In this document: positions 1-9,561 of the stretch, piece after piece
Numbering within the stretch: position 1 is the stretch's first letter
How the letters are laid out: each line of letters opens with the position of its first letter
Assembly: GCA_963969365.1 (NCBI GenBank)
Contig: OZ017756.1
Coordinates: 2,170,001-2,234,000 of the forward strand
DNA length: 64,000 nucleotides
Origin: Asterochloris sp. CNOR1
Lineage: Eukaryota; Chlorophyta; Trebouxiophyceae; Trebouxiales; Trebouxiaceae
Reading direction: 5' to 3'
Program-made: the position numbers and the translations under genes
The notes under the pieces: generated by a model
Databases searched by the model: none
Told to the model about the DNA's origin: nothing
What the model saw: only the letters and a program-made list of their open reading frames with translations

Positions 1-48
1 ACTCAACATCCAGTGGCAAGTGTGATCACTTCGTTCACTGCCTCCTCC

Positions 49-361
49 TGCTGCAGAGGATGAGCCTGCCTGCGGTGCCTCTCTGGGGAATATTGCAGCA
101 TTTACCCGGGCCGTGCAGTCCTGGTGACTTGGTCTCAGTGTTGTTTGCTGCAGGATGCTGCCCTGCCTACAGCAGCTCCCTGTGGCACCTTGCAAGTCTC
201 CAACTCAGCTCTACAATTAGTCTGCTCACCTCCCCCCTGCTGTCATGAGCTACAGAGGATGAGAGTGCTGCCGCAACTCTCTGGAGGATTCTCAAACCTC
301 TACCCTGGCCAAACCTTCATGTTGGTTCCACAGACCTCCAAGACTCATTGTGCTGCTGCAG
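49..361 (+). repeat. Tandem decayed copies of the first visible exon edge
   Basis: Three segments beginning near 51, 149 and 250 resemble the live exon edge at about 354-395. Each carries a CTGCAG- or CTACAG-like acceptor followed by a GATGAGGCTGCC-like start. They are roughly 100 bp apart, have diverged and do not keep the downstream reading frame. I read them as dead tandem copies of the acceptor side of the exon beginning at 362. The earlier exons of this gene lie before the window. Confidence 0.55.
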
Positions 362-3300
362 CAGATGAGGCTGCCTACGATGCCCCTCCGGAAGACACAT
401 CTGTCTCCACGCTGGCCCAGCAGATGTCCCAGCTCATCAGGCAGGTGCAGCCCGCGGGGGAGGAGGAACGCACAGCCATGGCCGCCCTCGCCCAGGGCAT
501 TGCAGAGCAGGACGACATGGCGGTGCGCAGCCTGGCTGAGCTGATCGCAGAGCAGGAGCGGGCTGCCGCTGCCAGCCTCGCGCAGGGCATCGCGGAGCAC
601 GTGTGCGGGCCACGGGCCCGGGGAGACCCTGCCATGGAAGAGACCCTGGGAGTGGTGAGCTGCTGGGGTGAACTGGACCTCTGATGCCAGGACCTGATCC
701 CTGATGCCAGGGCTTGATTCCTGATGCCGGGGTTGCAGTCTGGCGCTGCACATCTCATCTGGGTTCTGACGTCTGACCTTCTGCCTATGAGGCATGGCTG
801 GCGGCCCTGGGTGTGGGCAAGCTACCAGGGCTTGTGGTGCCTCCAAGTACTGGTGTTGGTGGTGCAACTCAAGGGAGACCCAGCCAGAGAGCCAATCCTC
901 TAGAGTGGTAGGCACAGTTGGTACAGCATACATGGAGGAGCAAGGTGCTTTACTGCTCGCGGTGAAGCAGGTGCTTTGAGGTGGCAGCACTAGGCATTAG
1001 AGAAGCTTTGCAGGGGGCCGCTGAAGGCATGAGAGAAGTACCGTGCGTGGCCTGGTCGCACATTCGTGTGTGCCGTCCATGGGCTGTGACTGAAAAGGGA
1101 CCCGGTCAAGGATCTTCCCCTGGAGCGGGCGCCCTGACCCGGACAATAGCTAAAGGCCTGCGCTGCTCAAGATGCACTGCCACACTGCTGCAGGTGGAGG
1201 CCTTGTGCCTACAAGCGCTGCCAGCGCTGCACATGCCCCAGCACTTTCAGCTCTTCCTCCTGCTGGGTTGGTCAAAATCTTAGTGCCCCTGCTGCAGGTG
1301 GAGGCCATAGTCAATGCCTGCGAGCGGCGCCAGCGCCGCCGACGCCCCAGCAGCTCCAGCTCGGGCTCCGCTCGCGCAGACAGGATTGTGGAGCTGCTGG
1401 CTGGCCAGGGGGAGGGCCTGGCTGCAGCAGCTGAGGGGCAGGGCAGGCGTACCCCCTCCCCACAGCTGGCACGGGCCATCCAGCTGGCCAATGCAGAGGC
1501 GCAGGCCCTGCTGGAGAGGCAGGAGGAGAATCGGCGCAACAGGCGGCGCACCAAGTGAGTTTTGATAAGCTTCAGCATCTCATGCTTACCCAGGCTTGCA
1601 AGCCGGGCAAGCCTGCCAGACACAAGGCAACACACTGCGTGTCTGGCTGCCTTGTTGACCCACAGTGAGGCAGCGGGGAGCCCCATTGTCTGCCATGCAC
1701 AATCACAGAAGCATTTGCATGCCGCTGAGGGGTTCTGCTGGGCGCCCGAGAACAGACTGCCTGCTCCTCTAGCCGCCAGCGAGCTACTCTATCACTTTTA
1801 CAAGGGCCTGGCAGCTTAGTGGGGGTGCCTGCCACCATGCAAAGCTTGCCATCTGGGCTGTTGAGCCAGTGGCAGGATGTCTAGGCCGCCTGCATGTGCC
1901 TGCCAGGCGCGCACCGGCTTACTGAGACAGGCCAAGCGGCCCCTGCCTCTGCAGGCAGCCTCAGGCAGACGCGCTGCAGTTCAGCCCCCAGGTGCAGCAG
2001 GCGCTGCACCGATACCATTCGCAGAAGACCGGCCGCAGCTCGGGCAACGTACGCAGCCTTAAGAACCGTGCTGAGGGCCACAGGCAGAGGCGATCCAACA
2101 CCCCAGCCAAGCAGCACCTCATTGTGAGCGTCACGATGAGCCATGTCTGGCAAAATGGTGGCCTGACTGGGCTAAAGTTGTGCTGAGCAGTGACGCCTCA
2201 GGGGAGGCCTGCTGGTGGCAGCCTGCTGCATACGCGGCAGCAGCTTGCAGCGGCAGCCCAGGGATTGCTGCCCTCTCATATGATAACAATAGATTTGCCT
2301 GGCCCTATACACCCTGCTCAGTCTGCTTGCCATGGGCCCAGCAGCAGAGTCTGCTGCAGCAAAGCCTCCCCCCCCTCGAGGCCTGGGCACATGATGCGCT
2401 TCTACCATGCCCTGCCTGCAGGAGCAGCAGCAGCAGATCCTGGGGCAGGTTCAGCAGCGCAAGGGCCCCCAGCGGCGGGGTGCCAGCCCTGGGCAGGGCC
2501 GAGACGCCCGCTTGCGCCAGCCCTGGGCGAACTGGCCCCAGAACGCTCCAACGGCCCCCATGACCCCCACCCGCGCGAGGCCCGTACCCATGGACCCCAA
2601 CACAGGCACCCCCCGTGCCATGAGGGTCGGCTCGGACGGCGGCATGTGGTTCACCTCAGCTCCCAGCCACAAGCACACCCACAGCGCCAGCAGCACGCTG
2701 GCTCCTGAGTCAGGGGAGCTGGGGGGCGCTGCCGGGATGGAGGCCCCTCCCTCCGAGCCCGGCACGCCACGAGCGGGGCGCAGCGCATCCATGCCCCGCT
2801 TGGGGCGCCGCCTGTCAGCCCTCCTGGGTCGGGACAACAACAGGGACAGGGCGGGGGATGCTCTGGGTGCGGAGTCCGTCGCGCTCACCCCGCGAGCCAC
2901 CAGCACAACCGCCAGTCGCCCTGGGCCGGCCACAGCTGTGGCAGTGGCGGCCGTGAGGCAAGACAGGAGCGCTGCCTCAAGGCCCGGGTACGGTGCCAAT
3001 GCCAGCAGCGTGGTGGTGTCCCCATTTGCTGCTGCCGCCCAGGCGCAGGCTGGGGGGGAGGGGCTGGAGCCAGGCCCCCGGCAGGACAGCCAGTCGGGAG
3101 GCCTGGTGGGTTCCCTGCTGCGCCGAGGTCGCAGCATGGTACGCAGCGGCAGCCTGGGAGATCGGGCAGGCAGTCTGTCTGGCGGGGCGGCGCCGCTCAG
3201 CAGCGACTCCCTGAGCATGGCGGCCATTGGCGGCAGCCAGGCCGAGAGGGCTGGCTCCTTTGCCCGCCTGCGCCGCCGCCTGCAGCGCAGCAACAGCAGC

Positions 3301-5136
3301 ACCTCGGTGGCCAGCATGGGGCTGAGCCGACTGGAGACCCCACCCAGTCCCAGCTCCTCCGCTGTGCCACAGACGCCTGGCGGCAACACAGGTGTTGGTC
3401 TATATACATTTGAGCTCTGCATTTGCATGAAAGATACCTCTGAGCGCTGCCCTCCCCCTGGCATGTGTCTGCAAGCCTTATTCAACAGGACCCCCCCCCC
3501 AGAGCATGGCACACACGTGCTGCGCATGGGCACCACCCAATGCTTGCTTCTGCAGGCTCCATGCTAAGCCTGGGTCTGACTTGCCCCTGCAGAGCTGGTG
3601 CGGGCCAACAGCAGCACACGATTGGCAGGTGTGCTGGCCAGCATGAAGCGCGGGATGAGCCCCCTGCGGGGGACAAGTCCCTTCCGGCGCAGCAGGGAGG
3701 GTGGCCTGAGCCGGAGGGTCAGCAGGTCATCGCATGACAGTGAGTCCAGCAACCGTCCCAGGGATGTGTTGCGACATATAGGCTTAGGCAGGCAATCAGG
3801 CTGGCAAGCAGCAGGGATGGCACTGCCCAGATGCCTTGACTGCACGGTGCTGTACAATGTCAAAGAAGATGAAAGGCGGGCAGGTGGTGCAGCAGAAGGG
3901 CCCTCAGGACGACAGCCAACAGATCCTCGACCGTTCAAGCAGGCATGTAGCCTGAGAGGCACCCGCCCCCATAAACTGCCCCACTGGGCTGATGCTGAAG
4001 GCACGTACTGATCTGCGTGACATACGACGACAAATCAGGCTCACAGGCCTCCTCTGTGGCCAGGCCCCCTTGCTGACAGTCCAGGAGCAGGGGCTAGCAT
4101 GTGTAGGGAGCGCTCCTCAGCGCCATGCTGTCCCCTCTGAGAGCAGACCCAGGGCTCAGAGGTTATGCAACCCGGCCTTTGCAATGCTTTCCAACATACC
4201 ACTGACCTGCTGTAAACTAGTGCCTCCTGGTGACGGACAATTGTGGGAGCCCGTCAGCCGCCAGCACTTGCAATGCTTGCATTGAATGCCAAATGCCAGC
4301 CTGCCTCCTGTGACATGCTCTTGCTGAGACTTCAGGCCTGGCTACACCCAGAGTAGGGCCCCTCTTGTGCTCGGTGTTGCCCCTGGGCGGGCCATGCCCC
4401 TCCTGGTGAACCCTGGGCTCACCCTGATTGTGATAGGTGGTCACCTCACCACACTGGATCCGTGAGTAGATCCTCCACGTGCGCTTGCAGGTGAGGAGTC
4501 CCTTCCCGAGCCTGTGCCCCTTAGGATGGATGACGACATGCCAGCCCACCACTTCATGCGCCGCAGAATCATGCAGCAGAACCAGCTGCAGGAGTCCCTC
4601 GCCTGCCCGCCAGCGCTGCAGTCCAAGGGCAGCAGCGGGCGGCCACCGGCCCCCCAGGCTGGGCCCCAGGCTCAGGGTGCTGCTGTTGAACTGGGCACTG
4701 GGGCCCAGGCCAACAGCGGGTCCCTGCAGAGACTGCGCTCCAGCTGGAAGGGGAAGCTGAGGAAGTCCTTGACTGGCATGCTGAAGCGCAGCCCCTCGGA
4801 CGCTGAGGGCCCCGTGAAGGTGGGTTACTGGCACCACTGCATGCCGGCTGCAGCAACTACCTGCAGTGGATGGGTGCCGCTCCAAGCCTGATGAAGTGCT
4901 GCTCTCCTGACACTGAGGGTGCAGTGGAGGCGGGCACTCTGCAGGCATCGCTGCCTGTTGGTTTGCAGCATGCAAAATGAGCTGCTCATGGCTATAGACA
5001 GGCTGCAGTGCTGTCTCCGCCTAGCATCTTGAGCGTTTGCTGCCACCACGCTGAGGGTCAGCGCTGCACAAGGGGCGCTGCAGACTTTGAGCATTGCAGA
5101 CTAAGGGGCTGCTGCCTGCAGGCCACCAACAATTGA
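362..5136 (+). CDS. Basic Ser/Arg-rich disordered protein, 5' partial
   Basis: I do not recognise this protein. Exons by phase: 362-600, 1298-1554, 1955-2123, 2422-3391, 3593-3739, 4491-4819 and a tiny last exon 5122-5136 ending in TGA; about 707 residues are visible. The first exon encodes a charged Ala/Glu-rich helix with three repeats of an LAxGIAEQ/LAELIAEQ type, likely coiled coil. The second is Arg-rich with an LARAIQLANAEAQALLERQ helix. The 970-base exon is low complexity (Ser, Arg, Pro, Gly) with repeated R-[SR]-x-S patches such as SMPRLGRRLSALLGR, RRGRSMVRSGSLGDR and FARLRRRLQRSNSS. The next exon continues with SPFRRSREGG and RRVSRSS. The patches resemble basic phosphorylation or microtubule/membrane-binding segments, which is inference only. 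An alternative end reads through the 4819 donor to a stop at 4891. The gene continues upstream of the window. Confidence 0.6.
1185..1260 (+). repeat. Decayed copy of the start of exon 1298-1554
   Basis: The sequence from 1185 (CTGCTGCAGGTGGAGGCC) repeats the acceptor and first codons of the live exon at about 1290-1306, then diverges through GCGCTGCCAGCGCTGC-like sequence. It lies about 105 bp upstream in the intron and seems to be a dead tandem copy. Confidence 0.6.
4880..5100 (+). repeat. Decayed copies of the donor edge of exon 4491-4819
   Basis: The live exon end near 4790-4830 (CGGACGCTGAGGGCC, then a donor) is echoed near 4905 (TGACACTGAGGGTGCAGTGG) and near 5048 (CACGCTGAGGGTCAGCGC). 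The spacing is about 110-145 bp inside the downstream intron. Neither copy keeps the reading frame. Confidence 0.45.
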
Positions 5137-5752
5137 GGCAGCTGGAATTGTGGCCAAGTATCTGCAAGACGTGAGTGCTCACTGAGTGTGGCACAGTGGC
5201 TGCTGCAAGGGTTGCGTGGTGTACCCCTTATCTATTATGATGTCGAAAGGTAGCTGGCGGCTGAAGGCCTGAGCGGTGCACCTATGCCTCTGCTGATCAG
5301 ATCTTGAGTTGTGCGCGAAGTTGCAAGAATTCAGTTCCACTCCAAGAGACATTCTTCTCATCCATACCACCTTACCCACTGTCAACAGTTGCAGCAGCCT
5401 CCCTTTCATATTGACTACATACCCTTGCTTAGAGTGGCCGGCCAGTATCTGGCGCAACCCCAGCCTTTTCTGCATCTGAGAGAAGCATGACAGGCCCCTT
5501 GTACCCAGCCAACATTGCTAGGACTTGGTCACTACCACTGATGTGCAAGCTCCTGCTCCTTTCCTTCAGAGGCAGCTAGCCTCTCCCTGTCTGTGTCCAC
5601 CCCACAAGCTAAAAACAGGTTTTACAAAATTGTTCATGAAAGAAAACTGCTGGCAGTGTGTCAAGACGTGTCAAGACATGTGGATGGGGCAGGCAAGGCT
5701 AGCTTGCACTGGTGTCAAAGTGCAGCGTTGGGGAGGGGGCGCTGCTCTAGCT
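5137..5752. other. Intergenic, between convergent genes
   Basis: Apart from the poly(A) motif of the minus-strand gene at 5622-5626, I see no supported coding sequence, repeat or RNA gene here. It should hold the 3' UTRs of both flanking genes. Confidence 0.5.
5622..5626 (-). terminator. Poly(A) signal TGTAA for the minus LEA-like gene
   Basis: TTACA on the plus strand gives TGTAA on the minus strand, 127 bases after the stop codon at 5753-5755. TGTAA is the usual green-algal polyadenylation signal; its use here is inferred. Confidence 0.45.
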
Positions 5753-6770
5753 TCAGGTGCTGCGGTACTCGCCCTTCTCATCGAGGTCGTCCTTGTGCCT
5801 GTGGGTCTCATATGAGCCTGCAACACAGCGCTGGGTAAGTGGTCTGCTAGAACAAACCAGCTTGCACACTGCAGGTATGGCAACAACACAAACAGCAACA
5901 GGTCAACCATGCAAAAGAGATTCTCTCAGAAGCTCACCTGAGACACCGTGCTGGCCGCCGCCAGCCCCACCGGTGGTGGCCACGCCAGTGTTGCCCTGGG
6001 GCTGGCCAGTCACTCCCTGGGTGCCCATGCCGCCACCAGTACCACCCTGGTTGCCCTGCAGCGCAGCAGTCAAGTGCATCAGTTTGACATGAGGTGACGG
6101 TGTTGTTGAGGGCCAGTCTCCTAACAGTGTGGTGGGCCAACTGAACGTCAAGGATTCTAACTAACTTTGAGTGGGGCCACAGTGTGCAGTGGCAGGGACC
6201 AAGGAAACAGAAAGGCCTGCAGACCGGTGACTCACCAAATGGTGGTGGCCGGTGCCAGTGTTGCCTGTGGTGGGGTTTGGGCCAGCGTTGGCGCTGCCAG
6301 TCTGGGCCCTGTTCTCCATCTTGTTGCCCTGAAACAAACACAGGAGGTGATGTCTGAGGCAGCAGATCAGTTGGGTGCAGCAGATGTTGCACAGGAAGTC
6401 ATGTCAGGCAGATCTCCCAGTGCAGGCGCAGGTATAGCCTGTTGAAGCCAGGAGTGAAAGTGGACCCCTGGTGCAGGGTGCATCTTGTGGCAACCCTTCA
6501 CCCCATCAACCCCTTGAAAAGTGTCGTTAGACATGCACCGACACTGCTGGACTGCAAGGGAGGGCTGCAGAGCAAGCCCAGCGGATGAAGCTTCCGGGCA
6601 GCTGCGTGCAGCAGGCCCCTGCGGCGGAGCACACCCAGACAGGCAGGGCAGTAGCAGTCCGCAACTCAGCCGACGGGAGGGCTGGATCCGAAAGGCGAAT
6701 TGATCTCGGTGCAGCAGGTCACCTGGTTGGCCATGGCACCGCCTGCTGCTTGCTCTACGCGTCCGGCCAT
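5753..6770 (-). CDS. LEA-like Gly/Asn-rich hydrophilic protein, minus paralogue
   Basis: Four exons read on the minus strand: 6770-6723, 6328-6236, 6055-5938 and 5817-5753, giving 107 residues. The first exon encodes MAGRVEQAAGGAMANQ. The middle is low-complexity Gly/Asn/Thr/Gln sequence with NTGTGHHHL and a GGTGGGMGTQG run. The C-terminus is SYETHRHKDDLDEKGEYRST. There is no hydrophobic segment and no signal peptide. The composition suits a hydrophilin or LEA-type desiccation protectant, which is inference and not a family match. The plus-strand gene starting at 7741 ends in almost the same motif (SYETHRHKDDLDEKG), so the two are divergent duplicates. Introns sit at different places in the two genes: here one splits the codon just before SYETH. 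The start ATG opens the only exon compatible with phase. Confidence 0.8.
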
Positions 6771-7740
6771 GTTGTCTGTTGTTTCCTGTGGGTGTCTGGC
6801 TGATGCGAAAACTGCTAACTGTTTGCTTCCAAATGTTGGAAGGAAAATACGGCAATGTCAGAGAAGGCCTGCAGGCTTGGTCTGGATCGGCCTCAATCAA
6901 CATTTGAAACTGGTTTTCTGGATTCGTGCTCATCAAGAGTTGCGGGATCTCTGCCCCAGTTCACCCTGCAGTTCCCCCATCATCACTACACTCACACGTC
7001 AAGTAGAGCTGCATCTGCTGGCCATGGGCTTGCATCGTGATCTGAGTCAAGCTGGAAGCCTTATCAAACAGGAGGTGCAGCCCTAAAAACATCTGAGCAT
7101 ATCACTGAGGCAGTGCGCTTTAGGATGAGCTGGCACCCAGTCTAAAGGGCCAGTGAAGGCGGCCAATGCCCATCTGCAGTGCAGGGCATGGCAGTGGCCG
7201 CTGCTGGCTTACAAACCATACAGTATCTGGCCACTCGCCTGGCTGGGCTCAAACAGCTGTTGAACTCTGGGGGCACTAAGAAGCATCGCTGTGTGGAAGA
7301 GATGTATTGCAGGTGCAGGCATCCAAGACACCTCAGCTGTTCGGCCGGCCTGCTTGCTTGCTTTCCACAACCTGGGCCAATGAGTCCAATGGGGTGGCTG
7401 ACAAGTCAAGACAAACTCTACACTACCATGCTAGACATGTGTTCAGGATGTCAGCTGGCAGCCTCTGAATCGGCATGTTGGTCCACAGCCAAAATGAAAA
7501 TCTACATGAGCCTCCACGAGCTGGTGCATGTTTGGCTGGGCCGGGCGGTTGGGCAACCACCAACGTCTAACAGAAGTTGGTTTCAAGAGCAGATGCAGGT
7601 CAGGTCAACAACAAATCTGTGGAGCACCCTTTCGAGAATCACATATTGACAAGCTGGGATCAGCGTGCAGTTCAGACCCGTCCAAGCACCACAGAGTACA
7701 GGAGAACTCATCTACAACAGCACCTCACAGTAGTAACGAC
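6771..7740. promoter_or_regulatory. Shared 5' region of the LEA-like pair
   Basis: 970 bp separate the start codons of the two divergently transcribed paralogues. It must hold both promoters and 5' UTRs. I could not find a convincing TATA box or a repeated operator, and no exon in it is required by phase. Confidence 0.4.
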
Positions 7741-9227
7741 ATGCAGCAGGGTGAGTTCTTTCGGTGCTTGGCCCCAGCTCGATGCAGCATGCTCCTTGCA
7801 GGCTCGTACAGCGTGCATCTTGCACACTTGTGGACATTCCCTGAGAAGTGCCTCATGGGATCTAACCGCTGCGTCAGCTTCCTGCCACCTGCCTCAGTCC
7901 TGGGGGATGCTTGCAGTGTATGTTGCTCTTTTTGCACATGGAAACAGCTGCTTTTTGCACAATGCTGCAGAGCTGCTAGCTGCACCAGCTCATGTGAGCC
8001 TGCAGGCCTACCAAGGGCGTGCTGGTGGCCATCACTGCCCGTATGCCTCGCTCACCTAGTACTACAGGAGCTCACATGCCGCCAGCGGCATGTCCGGCCA
8101 GCTGGCTCTGCCGTGATGTTCACAAACCATGAGTCATCTTGTGCGCTGACAGCACTCCATGCTCATGTACAGGGTACAATGACCAGCCTGGCATGGGCAC
8201 CAACAACACAGTGGGCAACCCCCAGCGGAACATCGTGGGCACCAACCAGGGCATGAACCCAGGCATGAACACCAACACTGGCAGCACTGGCTATCCCCAG
8301 CAGCAGCAGGCTGGCGTCGGCAACACCGGCTACGAGGGCAACACTGGCATGGGGGGCAACACTGGCATGGGGGGCAACAACGCCATTGCATCCCAGGGGA
8401 ACATGGGCAGGCAGGGTGCCTCAGGTGAGGTCATGAGAGGCTCTCAATGCAGGGTTCGGCTGGGAGGCCTACACTGCACTGCCTCAGCCAACGTAGTGTC
8501 TTCTCCAAACCGGCCCCTTTATCTGAGCTGCTGGCAACTGCTTGCCTGTCTAGTGGCAGCATGTGTGTGGGGTTTTGGCAGTGCTGCCTGGTGCACCAAC
8601 TGCCATTGCCACCTGCTGAGTCTGTTGTTGAAAGTTGTGCTGCTGCAACAGCTACTTGTTCACCTTCTGAGCGGGCTTTGTCTGTCCACTGCAGGCGCCA
8701 TGGGCCCCCAGGGCGGCATGCCCGGCATGAACCAGATGGGTGCCCAGGGCGGCGGCCAGGTAAGATCTCAGCCATCACTTCTTGCGCATCTGTTGCCACA
8801 GGCAGAGCACAGCACAGCGCAGCAATGCTCAAAGCCCACCGCTGGGGACATGCTGAGCATGTGCTGTAGCCTTGCATGACATGTCTCTGCATCACTGCTC
8901 AAGTGTAGCGTCCAGGGTCTTGAGTTGTGTGTCTTTTCTGTAGGGCCACAGTGTCTCAGGCAGCTACGAGACCCACAGGCACAAGGACGGTGAGCCACTT
9001 TGACTGACGTGTCTACCTCCCGTCCAGGCAGTCTGCTCGTGACTGCACGTGCTCTTGACAGTACCTCAATGCTGCAGAGCTGCTCATGCTGCATAGGCCC
9101 GTGGTTTGCATCAACTGATGCTGCTGCTGGCTACATCTTTCTTTGGCCTGACTCACCATAAAAACACTGACCAGAACCCCTCCACCGTGCAGACCTGGAT
9201 GAGAAGGGTTCATACCAGAGCTTCTGA
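7741..9227 (+). CDS. LEA-like Gly/Asn/Met-rich protein, plus paralogue
   Basis: Exons 7741-7750, 8173-8424, 8695-8759, 8944-8989 and 9193-9227 give 135 residues. The first exon holds only ATGCAGCAGG before a GTGAGT donor, so the protein begins MQQGYNDQPGMGTNN. The body is Asn/Gly/Met/Gln rich with tandem NTGMGG and MNPGMNTNTGSTG units, then GAMGPQGGMPGMNQ. The C-terminus SYETHRHKDDLDEKGSYQSF matches the minus-strand neighbour. No membrane segment or catalytic motif is present. The likely role is a hydrophilic stress or desiccation protectant (inference). The final shared motif is split here by an intron inside the second Asp codon of HKDD, where the paralogue has none. The 10-base first exon is short and would merit transcript support. 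Confidence 0.78.
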
Positions 9228-9561
9228 GCTCAGAGCAGCAAACTCCCCTCCAACAGGCTGCCATTTGATGTGATGGTACACTTGAGAGCCGAAAGCTTGA
9301 TCTGACGTCTTCCAGCTTTTGCGCTGTTAACAGCACTGTCCATGACCCTATTGCCAAGCCATATCTGCTCATGATGCATAGGCCATCTAACGTCCCACCC
9401 ATTTGAACCATTTAAATCACCAGAATGACAAATGTCCATACATACACACATCTGTGCCTGACTTTCAACTTGGAAGTCAGGAACAGAAGGGCAGCACTAC
9501 ATGGGCAAACAGAGCAATACCAGAGGTACAAAGCAGGCATGCTTTTGCCAGAGGATACCTG
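9228..9561. other. Intergenic, between convergent genes
   Basis: 334 bp of AT-richer sequence between the stop of the plus LEA-like gene and the stop of the minus DJ-1/PfpI gene. It probably holds only 3' UTRs; I see no other feature. Confidence 0.5.

Noticed and set aside
2451-3536. 361-codon open frame on the minus strand
   Set aside because: It is the antisense of the 970-base low-complexity exon; high GC removes stops in all frames. Splice phase and composition support the plus strand.
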